This document shows, piece by piece, positions 1-10,795 of a DNA stretch of 64,000 bases (position 1 is the stretch's first letter; each line of letters begins with the position of its first letter). The stretch lies in NCBI RefSeq assembly GCF_002099425.1, contig NW_018343973.1, positions 7,355,001 to 7,419,000 on the forward strand, given 5' to 3'. This DNA is from Phascolarctos cinereus (lineage: Eukaryota > Chordata > Mammalia > Diprotodontia > Phascolarctidae). Both the position numbers and the translations under genes were made by a program. The notes beneath the pieces are model-generated. The model had not been told where the DNA came from, searched no databases, and saw only the letters and a program-made list of their open reading frames with translations.

Positions 1-151
1 GATTTTTCTTTTGTTTTTACATGCTTGTGATACATACCTAATAGTAAAATTTCTGAGTCAAAGAGTGGTTACTTTTCTTTCATAATTCTAATTTTCTTCC
101 TACAAATTTTTGGACCAATTCATAGGTTCACATATAAATCAGCCTTACTTA

Positions 152-424
152 GAAGCATCTAGGTGAAGCATTGGTTAGAGTGCTGGACTTGGATTCAGGA
201 AGCCCTGAATTCAAATATGGCTTTAAGCAGTTACTAACTATGTGATCTTGGGCAAGTCACTTAACCTTTAACAACCCTCAGTTTCCTCAACTATAAAATG
301 GAGAGCATAAATACACTCTCCAGAGTGTTGTGAGGACCAGCGTTGTTGTGAGGACCAAATGAGTGAATATTTATAAAGCACTTAGCACAGTGATTAGAAC
401 ATAGTAGGTGTTTAATAAATGATT
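152..424 (+). mobile_element. MIR-type CORE-SINE
   Basis: A tRNA-derived head (ggttagagtgctgg, then ctgaattcaaat as the B box) is followed by the CORE part (gggcaagtcacttaacc, cctcaactataaaatgg) and an L2-like tail ending in gtgtttaataaatg. The copy is complete but diverged. It carries a private 18-bp tandem duplication at 327-362 (gttgtgaggacca twice). It is transcriptionally dead as far as can be seen. Confidence 0.85.
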
Positions 425-444
425 ATTTCATTTTTTACTGACTT

Positions 445-805
445 CCCACAGTTAGAATATTATTCTATCTCTTATCATCTTTGTAAACTTTCAGGGTAGG
501 AAATGTTTTTTTCTGTGGCTTTTTCATTTTCATTTCTATTATTCATAGTAATTTTGAGCATCTTCACATAAGGTTGTCTATTGCTCTCACTTCTTCTTTA
601 AAAATAATTTGCTCATATTCTTTATCTACTGGGAAATTGGTGTTGGTCTTATGTATTGTCACTCTCTATATCTTGAAAATCTTTTTCTCATATGCAAAAA
701 TTGTTTCCTACTCTGTAACTTGCTTTTCATTATAAATTCATTACTTTTTGCACATAAGATTTTAAATTTTCTGTAACAAAAGTCTATATGACATTTTATG
801 ATATG
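445..805 (-). mobile_element. Old L1 fragment, antisense, ORF2 3' part
   Basis: Read on the minus strand this resembles the C-terminal part of L1 ORF2. In plus orientation the familiar antisense run is visible: gagcatcttcacataagg, then ttgctcatattctttatc, then a stretch like the 'reading frame end to polyA' segment of mammalian L1. Strongly diverged, with no open frame. Confidence 0.55.
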
Positions 806-811
806 TATCTA

Positions 812-1045
812 GAGGAGCCTAGATGGCATAATAGCTAGAGCACTGGGCCTAGATTCAGAAAGACCTGACTTACTAGTTGGTGACCCTGGGCAAGTCACTT
901 AGCCTCTGTCCCATTTTCTTCACTTGTAAGATAAGAATAATAATAGCACTCACCTCCCATGGTTGTTGTGTGAAAGAGAAAGAAAGAGTATTTGTAATGC
1001 ATTTTGCAAACCTTAAAGTCCTATATAAACTATATATGTGTTTTG
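812..1045 (+). mobile_element. CORE-SINE (MIR/Mar type)
   Basis: The sequence has cctagatggcataatagc, a gggcaagtcacttagcctc core, a ttgttgtg segment and the tail attttgcaaaccttaaag. This is the standard marsupial CORE-SINE layout. The middle of the tRNA part is shortened, and the B box region is partly lost. Confidence 0.85.
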
Positions 1046-1049
1046 GCTA

Positions 1050-2355
1050 CCTAGTCACATATTCAGGTTGAAATGCAGCATTCTTTTATGACAATAAGCA
1101 GCTTCTCTGCAAATTTTTTTTAATGGAAAAACATGATTTCTAAAAAAAATTCTCCATAAATATTGATACACAAATGTTATACTAGTATTCTGAAACTCAT
1201 TATCATTTGTAGATAGATATGCTTATCTGAGAGTTGCCAGTTGGGTGCTGTCCAAATGTGGATAACAATTAATGGCTAATCAAAACTTTAGAGTCTGACC
1301 ATTTAGGGAACTGATGTTATGTAAATGTAATTACTTCTGACATGTTAAGCAAAATAAATAAATCACTTAGGAATTTATTCAATTACTTTTATTTTTCAAG
1401 ATTTTCTATGTGGATGATCAAGAAGAAGAAATCTGTGAAGACCGTTTATAAGAACCTCCAAATTAAATAAACCTGTCCTTTGATAGTGATTTCAGTGTGT
1501 AGATGGGAATAAATGAGGATAGCTACCAAAAAGAAGTTAGACAATCTGGATCAGAAATGAGTAATGAGAAGGACTAAAGATTTATTATACTGATTATAAA
1601 CAGTACAAGAAAAAAAATTGAAAGCTCTTAGACATCACAAAAAATGAAATCTATTATACCTTACAACATTGGAAAGGGGTCATTCCTGAAACAGCTATTT
1701 GCATGTGATATAATCAGAACATTGGTATGTTAGAATAAAGATAAAAGGTATTACAGAAAAAAATTTAAAATACAATTTTGCATGCTTTAAAAACAATTCC
1801 ATTTAGCTTTATATAAACAAATGACTGATTGTGAAATATTTTATATGGGAGGAAAAATGACACATAAAGAATATATATGAATAACATATAGAGGTTGAAG
1901 TTCATATATCACAAATAGTATAAATAGGTTGCCTAGACCAAAATAGCCTTAAAAGCTTCGTGGCTTAGATAATCTAGTTGTGTAACAGAGAGATATAGCA
2001 ATCACAGCCAACACTTTCAGAGAATAAAAAGTAATTTATTCTCTCTCACAGACAAAGGAGATATAAGACTATAAACCCCATTCCATCATGAAGTTGAGAA
2101 TAGCAGGAAAAAGTAAAACAAGTTTAAGGAAAGCTTGGCAAGAGACCCAGTTAAGCAAAGTCACCTTGAGAGACTTTAAGGATGAAAAGAGAAGGATATG
2201 AAAAAATGAGGAAAATTGAAAAGATTTGTAAGGATTTTATGCTGTCAAAGATAGTTAAACTATCCCACTTAGAATTCACAATACAGTTCCCAAATATGTT
2301 TTTAGGGAATAAAGAAACAGCATCAACAGGAATAAAGACAATGCCCTGTTCCTTG
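1050..2355. other. Unclassified AT-rich DNA
   Basis: No gene, SINE or LINE could be recognised. The two open frames at 2151-2400 overlap each other on opposite strands and show no protein-like features. Probably old repeat-derived or unique DNA. Confidence 0.5.
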
Positions 2356-2359
2356 AGAA

Positions 2360-2432
2360 ACATTTTGTATCCCCAGAATTTAGCACAGTCTGGCACATAA
2401 TAAGCACTTAATAAATGCTTGTTGATTTATGA
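2360..2432 (+). mobile_element. L2 3' end
   Basis: The run ttgtatccccagaatttagc, cacagtctggcacataataa and gcttgttgatt is the terminal part of an L2-type LINE. Only the 3' end is left. Confidence 0.75.
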
Positions 2433-2584
2433 CTGAAGAAAAGCAGCTGAAATTGACCAATATGTTGAATATATATTCATGTTAAAGGAAACAATTTTGA
2501 GATGATGGATTGATTCATAAGTTTATCTGAAGGAGGAAAGGATCAAAGGCATGAGAAAAATCTCTTGGACCTAATAATATCTTC

Positions 2585-2850
2585 TCCAAAAGGACAATCA
2601 TAGGGGCATCAACAACTTATATGCTTACTTTCCTATCTGCATGGAATTTTTATAATATTGTACAAATTTATGAAGGGCATTTTAATGAAGCTATTAACTG
2701 GGAAGAACTGTGCTTTCACAAGTGATATCACAGTAGATCACATCTCTACACTAAACAATTGACTGAAAGATATAGAAAACACAAGACTTCACGCTCCTTA
2801 TTTGTCTATAATTTTTTCTTTAAATTTGGCAAAGCAATTGTTCCTAAAAA
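2585..2850 (+). mobile_element. RTE-clade LINE fragment, reverse transcriptase
   Basis: In three shifting frames the translation keeps landmarks of RTE/BovB-like reverse transcriptase. There is a version of the 'NYRPI..' start, then text close to 'TVDHI.TLN.LTE' (2725-2775), then a worn 'FIDY.KAFD' block near 2805-2850. This is established family knowledge applied by eye. The copy is heavily decayed and has no usable frame. Confidence 0.55.
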
Positions 2851-3044
2851 GCTATCTTCCAAAAAGATGTCTTCCACAGATATACCAAAATTATGTTTCC
2901 ATTTAAAGTATAAAAGAAATAACTTTATCAAATAACTCTCTTATCATTAATATCTGTGAGATAAAAAAGAGAGTTGAATGCCTACTGAAGGTGTTTGCCA
3001 GAGTCATAGAGAAAACCAGGGCAAAGTGAATAAAGAAATGAAAA

Positions 3045-3160
3045 TGCATTAAATCCTTGTTATGGGCCAGCCACTGTGCTAAGCACTGTGGATACAAATA
3101 CAAACGTGGGATAATCCCTGCTTTCAAGGAATTTATATTCTATTTGGAGAGGTATCATAT
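3045..3160 (-). mobile_element. L2 3' end, antisense
   Basis: ccactgtgctaagcactg, tggatacaaata and caaggaatttatattcta are the reverse complement of the L2 3' terminus, read into the element. Confidence 0.75.
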
Positions 3161-3164
3161 AAGG

Positions 3165-3770
3165 GAGTAGTGCCTAGCAAGGGTAAATAAAGCATGACGT
3201 TATGGCAGAATTTTTAAATAGAGTAGAAGAACTTCTTCTGGGTATGGTCTCCATCTGATTTGGAAGGTAGAGCAGGAGCAGGTCAGAGAACGGCTAAGTG
3301 AAGAAACAAATTTTCAGAAAAGGAGTTCAGAGCCTTAGGTTTAAGTCAACCTTAGCTCCTCCTGGACAAAATCTCTGGAGATCTTGTTTAAGTGGGTGAA
3401 ATAGCAGTAGGAGAGCAGCAGCAGCACCAGGACAGAAGATAGCTGGAGTAAACATGATCCCAAAGCTGAACGTAAGTGGCAAATGAACTTAGCTTCTCAT
3501 GGCTATGTTCTCTGATAAAGATATCATCTATCCTCTTGTCCAAATATTGATTTGAAATGTTAAACCAGGAGTTTGGCTATTGAAAGGAAGAAATATAGGG
3601 GGAAATCTTGAGGGGATGTAGGATTAAATGCCACATACGTCCATATCCAAATCTCTGGGGACATATCACAAGAGGTCTCTTTCACAGATGTCCTAAAACT
3701 ATTAATGATTACTTTTTAGGTCAGGTGAATCATTCCAAATTCAACTAAATGACTTTTTGTCTCCCATCTT
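3165..3770. other. Unclassified DNA
   Basis: No recognisable repeat or coding sequence. It may include more of the decayed L2 that ends at 3160, but I could not align it by eye. Confidence 0.4.
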
Positions 3771-3774
3771 TCCT

Positions 3775-4250
3775 TTTCCACAAGAATAGCCTGAAATGCC
3801 ATCTAAATTTTAGCAAAGTATTTGATAAACTATCTACAGCACCTCCCTGGTTGACCAGTTTAGGAATTCTGTCAAAAAAGGACAAATCAATTTGCTGTGA
3901 CCTATTCATGATGTAACCATGTTGCTCTCTGTAGTAACTATTCCCTTTTCTAGATGTTCACTCACTGGTCTCATTTTCAGATTCATATCTTCCATATTTT
4001 TTTAGAAATAGAGTATTTTCCCTTTCCAATTTAGCCTTTCCTTTCCAATTTTCAGTGATCTGTCAAAGATCACTAACAGTAACTCAATAACTACATCTGC
4101 CAGTTGTCTTATACATACCTTGATATAAAGTTTGCCTGGTCCTGGTAACTTGCACTCAAGGGCAAATTATAGATAATAATTAACTCCCTATTCTCTTAAC
4201 TATTAAAAGTCTAAATTGAGAAGGGTTTGCTATGGATGAAGAGATCTTCT
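3775..4250 (-). mobile_element. CR1/L3 LINE fragment, antisense
   Basis: On the minus strand this covers part of the CR1/L3 reverse transcriptase. Antisense blocks for the 'FFDK' helix (ttctgtcaaaaaagga), the 'QHGF' block (aaccatgttg), the 'SEHLEK' block (cttttctagatgttcact) and the upstream 'ADVIIELL' stretch (taactacatctgccag) come in the right order. No stop-free frame remains. Confidence 0.65.
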
Positions 4251-4254
4251 CAGT

Positions 4255-4545
4255 GTTCCTGCTTTATTTTACATAACTGAGTTCATTGTTTAAATTGGAG
4301 GATGTCATACCAATTGCATCATTCCCAGAACATTGTAGTCCCTTCTAGAAGAGAGCTGTAATTGTTTAAAAGCATTTAGCCTAACTGCCACAAAGGAAAA
4401 ACAACAAGTGGATGAAGAATGCTTATTATACAGATAAGGACATGCAGTTAGATAGATCACCCAGAGACCTAATTCTTCAGGATGTTTATCTAGGGTGGGC
4501 AGTGCAAAAGGACAACAAGTTAGGCCATTTAAAAAGGTTTTCTTG
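4255..4545. other. Unclassified DNA
   Basis: Nothing recognisable between the L3 fragment and the next L1 fragment. Confidence 0.4.
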
Positions 4546-4549
4546 ATAG

Positions 4550-5085
4550 TCTTTTTTTTTTTAATACATTCTTATCACTTCCTAAAGACCCTACTATCTC
4601 CTTCCCCAGATTGCAATTACACATATTGCTTATGTCTGAACATTTATGGCTCATTTTCACCCATTGTCCATTTTTTTCTTTACTGATTTCTGGGAAGCAT
4701 AATTCACCATTAAGTCCTTTGAAGTCATAATTGGTTATTTAAGGATCATAGGTCTGAAATCTTTTAACGTTTTGTTTTACCTATTTTCATTCATTATTTA
4801 AATTGTTTTTCTGACTTGTTTTAGTCATTTTGGATTCAAATGAGTCTTCCCATATTTTTATGACTTCCTATTTATAATGCATTGTGGTGCAATGATATTC
4901 CATTACATTCATATACCACCATGTTTTAAAACCATCCCCTAATAAGAGCAGCCACTTTCCTTCAAGGTATTTGCTATTTGAAAAAAAAAACCTGCTATAA
5001 ATGTTCTGTAAATATGAGATATTTCTTTCATATGCAATACAAGTACATATGCATATATATCCATTAGTGCTATCATGATAGTTAA
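4550..5085 (-). mobile_element. Old L1 3' fragment, antisense
   Basis: It has a poly-T start. The block gatattccattacattcata, then taccaccatg, then cctgctataaatgttct, is the usual antisense view of the end of marsupial L1 ORF2 and the 3' UTR. Diverged. Confidence 0.55.
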
Positions 5086-5561
5086 CTTTTTAAAAAGTAA
5101 AATTTTAAGGTGTTTGGGCTTGAAATTAGACAGGAGGAGATAACTAGGCTGGTTTCTTTCAAGAAATTGCAAAGCTTCTTTAATGATTTTAAACTTCTCC
5201 CAGAGAATAGTACTCCCAGACTTCAAATTGCCTTTTAAAAAGTGAAAACAAAACAAAACATCAAAATCATTTGTGATGGGTTAAAAAATTGAAAAGTAGG
5301 AACATATTAGACAAGGGAAAATAAGATATAATAGGACTCAACAACCTAGTGTTCAATTTACCCCAAACATGAATAACCTAGGGAGGAAAATGACTTCTAT
5401 AGTTGCTAAGACTTTCTGAGAAAATTATAAAACAGTTTGGCAGGAAGTAGACCTAGACCACCACCTCATACCATATTTCATAATAAATTCAAAATAGGTA
5501 TGATCTGAAATATCATAACATAAAATGAATTCAAAGACAGATTCATATGTGTGTAGGAGAT

Positions 5562-5662
5562 GAATTATTTAAAATTTTTTTCTAATTACACATAAAAAAC
5601 AATTTTTAACATTCTTTTAAAAATTTGAATTCCAAATTCTTTCCCTTCATCCCCATAAGATA
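5562..5662 (-). mobile_element. L1 3' tail inserted in L1
   Basis: ctaattacacataaaaaaca followed by tttttaacattc and gaattccaaattctttccct is the antisense end of an L1 3' UTR. It breaks the sense L1 around it, so it is a later and severely 5'-truncated insertion. Confidence 0.6.
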
Positions 5663-5954
5663 TAACACTTATATGATAATAAGGGAAGTGGTAAACCAGG
5701 GGAAAAATATCTTTCCCTCCAAAATCTCTTAATAAGGATTTGGAATGCCCACTGCAGAAACAGAAATATGTAAGAGCAAAATTACTACTGATTAGAGAAA
5801 TTCAAATTAAATCAATTCTGAGGTACTACCTCATACCTATCAGATTGGCTAATATGACAGAAAAGAAAAAGGCCAAATATTGGAGGGGATGTGGAAAGAT
5901 TGGAACACTAACGCCCCATTGGTGGAGTAGTGAAGTGATCCAGTCATTCTGGGA

Positions 5955-6020
5955 AGAGACATATAGATATAGATAGATAGGTAGATAGATATAAACATAT
6001 ATGTATATATATATATTTGT
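5955..6020. repeat. TAGA / TA microsatellite
   Basis: Imperfect tagatagata units followed by an alternating TA/GTATA run, inside the L1 fragment. Confidence 0.85.
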
Positions 6021-6304
6021 ATATGAAAATGAGCTCTATGTACAAAAATATTTATAGCAGCTCTATTTTTATGGTAGTAAAGAACTGGAAATTGGGAGGG
6101 GGGTTCCCATCTATTGGGGAATGGCTAAACAAGTTGTAGTATATGATACCACAAAGAACCTTTTCCCAATAAATGAATAATAAATGGATATGAATAATTA
6201 GTTTTGAAGAGAAGACATGAAACCAAACAACTGTAAAAACAATGCTGTAAGATGCTAATAAGAGCTCCACACCTAAGTAATTTGAAAAGATGATAAAGGA
6301 TAGT

Positions 6305-6738
6305 GATAGTAATGTAGTAAGAGCTACAGAAAGACATAGATACTACTATAAAGGCATTCAAAATTTACTTCACACCTATTTTTCTATATTATTTTCTGTT
6401 TTTCCCCTATATATATGTTCTGTTCTAGTCAAACTGATCTACTTTTTCTATACATGGTTACCATTTTCATTACCATACTCGAGCTATGGGGATCAAAGGA
6501 CCAAACAGGAGTTCCTGGTTGTGTATGTATTTTAGCAAAAGGTCAGGGTATGTGTATCACCAGAAGACAGCACATATGCTCAGCTTCCTGAGAAGTGATC
6601 CATTCCTGTCCTCATTATAGTTGTATGTTGATATCTTTACAAACCTTCTTGTTATAGGTTTTATTTTTCTTAGTTTTTCTTCCAAATTGCCAAACTTTCA
6701 AAAATTGTGTTATTTCATAGTGGTAATGCAAATTACAT
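6305..6738. other. Unclassified DNA
   Basis: I see no gene. Short stretches near 6430 faintly resemble L2-type sequence, but not enough to call. Confidence 0.35.
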
Positions 6739-6739
6739 T

Positions 6740-6890
6740 ATATTCCATTCAATAAACCTTTATTAAGCACCTATTGTATAAAGATCCCCATTCTAGATAC
6801 CAGGGAAAATAGTAAGTTTATATCTCTGCCCACATGGAGCTTAAAGACTAGGAAGGGGATTATATAACAAATTTAAACACATTTAATAGA
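6740..6890 (-). mobile_element. L2 3' end, antisense
   Basis: cctttattaagcacctattg followed by ctgcccacatggagcttaaa is the antisense L2 terminus, diverged. Confidence 0.6.
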
Positions 6891-6894
6891 AAAT

Positions 6895-7125
6895 ATCATC
6901 ATCAATAGCATCTATGTAGCACCTAATATGTGTTAAGTGGTTTATTAATATTATCTCATTCGAGATCTCACAACAGCTCTGTGAAGGAGATATTATTCCC
7001 ATTTTACACTTGAGGAAACTGAGGCAAAGAGAGTTTAAGTGATTTGCCCAGTGTCACACAGCCTGAGGCTGAATTTGAATTTAGCTCTTCCTGGTTCTAG
7101 TCCCAGTGCAAGCTAGCTGCCTACA
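6895..7125 (-). mobile_element. MIR, antisense
   Basis: Clear antisense MIR: ttacacttgaggaaactgag, aagtgatttgcccagtgtca, cacagcctgaggctgaattt, then the reversed B box and A box regions. Nearly full length. Confidence 0.9.
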
Positions 7126-7129
7126 GGGA

Positions 7130-7850
7130 TTTAGAACAAAGTGCTCTGTATGAAAGCTGAGGAGGATGATCCTTAGGATTAGTAAAGTTAATTTCACAGT
7201 TCTATTGGCCTTAACATCTAAATCTTTTTGAAAGAAGAAATAACTTAAAATTTGATTATACATTAATTTGAACATAAAATATGACTTGCATACAAATTTT
7301 AGACTCCCATCTTAGGGCATGATATTGAAATTGGTTGAAGGCATATTGATTTCGAAGAAGGCTATATCATTTCAATTTCACCTACAAGCTCATTTGCCAT
7401 GGTAGAGTCCTACTTTTAAATGGCATTTTCTATGGATGTAAGTGACCTCTATGTGGTTTTGCAATTTGGTTAGTGTATTTACCATTCTACTTATTGAATT
7501 TTAATTAGCCTGGAACAAATCCTTGGGGTACTTGACTTAATGCTATGTCTAGACTTCAGGTGGACCAATAACAACTAATGTCGCTTCAGTTTGGTTGTTT
7601 TTTATATTACTGCTTGTGGAATATTTTCATTTTGCCAGAGGAATAGTAATGAAAATTCCTAATACTTGAATGTTACTGAATATAGCAGACTTTCTTTTAT
7701 AAATCAGGTAGGCACTAACTTTCCTGTCTCATAATTCAAATTATCAAAATTTTTACATGCATTGTTGACACATTGCCTACAAGCATGTCATTTTCAAAGC
7801 CAGTCATCCTGGAATTCAAGGAAAAGTGTAAATGAAATTGAATTATAAAC
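7130..7850. other. Unclassified, possibly unique DNA
   Basis: About 720 bases without a recognisable repeat. Simple runs are absent and the base composition is moderate. This is one of the better places to look for conserved non-coding sequence. Confidence 0.4.
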
Positions 7851-7854
7851 GCTT

Positions 7855-8990
7855 TCATCAATTAACTGATCAACAAGCATTTATTAAGAGCTAACTATGT
7901 GTCAAACACTGTGTTAAGCACTGGAGATATAAAGCAAAAACCAAAATAGTCCTTGTCCTCAATAAGTTGTTTGCATTTTATCAGGAAAAACAACGTGTAC
8001 AATAAGTAAAGAAAAGATATATAAAAAGTAAATATTCAGTTCTGTAGGGTCCAATAGAAGTGAAGCATATTAGGTAAAGTCCCCATCCAGGAGATCACAC
8101 TTGAGCTGAGTTCTGAAGGAAGATAGGGACTCTAAAAAACAGAAGTGAAGAGGGAATGTTTTCCAGGCATGGAAATGGGAAATGGTATATTATACCCAAA
8201 AACAGGTAGGCCAATTTGACTCATAGAGTGAATAATGGGAGTAATATGTAATTAACCTGGGGCTAGAATTTATATCTTAACAAAGAGTCAATAGAGCAGA
8301 AGAGTAACACGATCAGATTTGTACTTTTGGAAGATCACTTCAGTTGCTGTGTTAAGGATGGATTAGAGAGAGGAGAAACTTGAAGCAGAGAAACCAGTTA
8401 AGAGGCAATTCCCTCCAGAAATGAGGTAAAAAGGGCCAGTGATAAGAATGACAGAGGAGAGATATTTCATTGAGATGGAATTAAGAGATTGCTGCTAACT
8501 TCCAAGAAGACAGCTTTGGTTGAATGTGAGTTCAGAAGAGAGTAAGAGGAAAGAAAATGGACGCACTTGTTGTAGACAATGTTATCAAGGAGTTTAGCCA
8601 CAAAAGGCAGGAGAGATTAGGTCATAGCTAGTAGGGTTGGTTGAATCAAGTGAGGGATTTTTTGAGGATGGGGGAGATATGCACATGTTTGTAAGCAGTA
8701 GGGAAGTAGTCAATAGATAGGGGAAGATTGAATGTAAATGAGTGGAGACTATAGAGGAGGCAATCTGCTAGGACAAAGGAGTCAAAAAAATAGAACAGAG
8801 TGGAGCTGGACTGGATCACCAAGTATTTAAGATGGGGAAAAGAGGATCATATAGCTAGTTCAGGGTGATAGTCTGGGAGAGAACTGAGGAATTGGAGGTC
8901 ACAGTGTGGACAAAGAATAGGGTGTGGGGTTGCAAGGCAGAGGGAGAGTTGGAATGACTACCTTCAGACTTCCCTAGTAGAAGGGATTAC
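7855..8990 (-). mobile_element. L2 LINE, antisense, about 1.1 kb
   Basis: It starts with the antisense L2 terminus (caagcatttattaagagc, cactgtgttaagcactgg). Antisense L2 landmarks then follow in order: a 'ttgagctgagttctgaagga' block, 'ttccaggcatgg', 'gatcagatttg', 'ggaagatcacttcag' and 'ggatggattagag'. It runs from the 3' UTR into the end of ORF2. The later part (8500-8990) is a weaker match. No open frame. Confidence 0.75.
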
Positions 8991-8994
8991 AGGT

Positions 8995-10005
8995 GTGCCA
9001 CAAGACTCTACCTTTTATGTTTTAAAATATTTTTCATTGGCACTTTTATTTTTCCATGTTTACCACTGCCCTTCTCCTCCCCCCACCCCAGTCACTGTAA
9101 CTCTCTGTCAGGATGTACCTCTTCAGACATGAATTGGCAGAATTTTCACCTCATAAAGGTCATATCCCTTTCATACTTAGTGGATTTTTTTGTACCTTAT
9201 AAAAGTATGAAACTTTGAGTAGCTCAGTTCAATATGAAGAACCCAGGAAAGCAGTCACACAGCAGGGATAATAACCTTGCTCCTTGGGCATGGATTGCTT
9301 TTAAATGACTCAGTCATTTACATGGACAAGAGGAGAGGAGAGTTAAAAATAAAACAAAAAAAACCCCTCTGAATTCCAGAGTTGTTTGATGATATTTGGC
9401 AAATGGGTACTGTCTATTTTTACCTAGTCTGAAGAGGTAAATATTTGGAAAATAAATTGGATAGTCATCTTAAATTAGAGTTAGGTCTCTCACAAAGGGT
9501 TCCTATTCCAATATCAAGAAGAATTATCAATTGTAAAGGTTGAACTTAAGGGCATATGTTTGCTGGGCTGACACCACTTTCCAGCCTCTTGTCTAGAAGA
9601 TATTTGGGCACAGAGCTAAAACTTTCAGAGATCAGAATTGTACATGCATCAGCTGGATATAGGATAAGGTGTCCTCTTTCAGAAGAAGTAAAACCTTATC
9701 TGAGGATAGCAGCTGAGCTAGAAGCAAATCCAGGAAGTCCAGTGAATCAAGTCACAACAGCAAAAACTCCATTACCCTGTAAGGATTGACATGTGGGACC
9801 TGTAGTATTTAAGGTGTGAATTGTTTTTGCCACATGTTCCACAAATGTGTGCCTATTTTTTACTTTTGCTGTGGGACAATGTTCCCCACACCTATGGGAG
9901 AGATGTTTTGTTAGCATTGCTCTCTTCCCCATCTTGATGCCTTGATGAAATAGTTTAACTCAACATTGTGCTCTTCTGTAAGTCTAAAGGAGTAAGGGCC
10001 CTTGA
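8995..10005. other. Unclassified DNA with a 77-codon open frame
   Basis: No repeat was recognised in about 1 kb. An open frame at 9556-9789 (plus) has a locally higher GC content and a mixed, protein-like composition (for example LSEEVKPYLRIAAELEANPG). I do not recognise a family. Given the window size it can be chance or an old processed copy. Confidence 0.35.
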
Positions 10006-10009
10006 CTTT

Positions 10010-10795
10010 ATTGCTGGTCTTGTTCTACTACACCTCAGCCTTAGGTAACTCCCACCATCCTCTGCCTTCACCGTGTTTTATGTACCGCTGAACAAATTTG
10101 GAAATCACAAAGTCATTCTGGTCCACTACTAATTTATACACCTTAATAACAACTGGGCCCTCATTGCTGCAGGACAACCATTTTATACCTCCTTAACCAA
10201 TTTCCTATCCCATTCATCACAGCACCTTTTCCAAACCTTTTCTTTCTGTCTTCAAACCACCCATTGCTCCTTCTTCCCATCCTCTCAGCTAAGAACCTTC
10301 TATTAAATTTCACCAAAAAAAAATTTGGCCATTAGCTAAAAGCTCAGTCTTTTCTCCTCCTCATCTCCTATCACCCAGATAACTTCTGCCAGTATATTCT
10401 CCTTTAACCCTGCCTCATATAAAGAGGTGGACTTTCTCCTTGACAAGGCAAAACCCTCTACCTAAACAAGTGATTCCATAACACTCTGTCTTCTCCAGAA
10501 GCATGTCCTTTCTTTTATCCTTACTCTCTCACTTATCTTTAATTGCTCCCTCCGTACTGACTGCTTCTCTTTTGCTTGGAAAAAAGTCCATCTCTCCCCA
10601 TCCTCAAAAGAAAAAAGCCAAACTTGGTCTGTCTGTCACTTTAACAATCATCCTGTATGTGTACTCCTTGAGAAGTTTGTCTACGATTGGTGCATCCAGG
10701 TCGTTTCCTCTCACTCTCTTCTGAACTCTCTACAGTATGGCTTTTGACCTTGCCATTCCAATGGAGACTGTTCTCTTCTAAGTTATCAATGATCT
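10010..10795 (+). mobile_element. L2 LINE, 5' piece of a split copy
   Basis: Sense L2 ORF2 upstream of the catalytic core. It includes a block like 'P..FRP(I/V)S..PF..KL.ERLV' near 10600-10690 and the 'FRP..STETALSKVTNDL' stretch at 10740-10795. The sequence breaks at the 10-bp motif tcaatgatct (10786-10795) where an L1 entered, and resumes at 16209. Strand and order agree with one ancestral L2. Confidence 0.8.

Larger units (their letters stand above)
5335..6300 (+). mobile_element. Old L1 fragment, ORF2 C-terminal part
   Basis: Sense L1 blocks are present in order: acagtttggcaggaagtaga, ggtactacctcatacctatc, agattggctaatatgacaga, ggaggggatgtggaaagatt and ggggaatggctaaacaagtt. The element is interrupted by an antisense L1 tail at 5562-5662 and carries a TAGA/TA microsatellite. 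The 237-bp open frame at 5740-5976 is part of this ORF2 and not a host gene. Confidence 0.75.

Noticed and set aside
7855-8990. First read as an unknown non-coding repeat or LTR
   Set aside because: Its blocks are the reverse complement of the L2 3' UTR and end of ORF2 in the right order, so it was assigned to L2.
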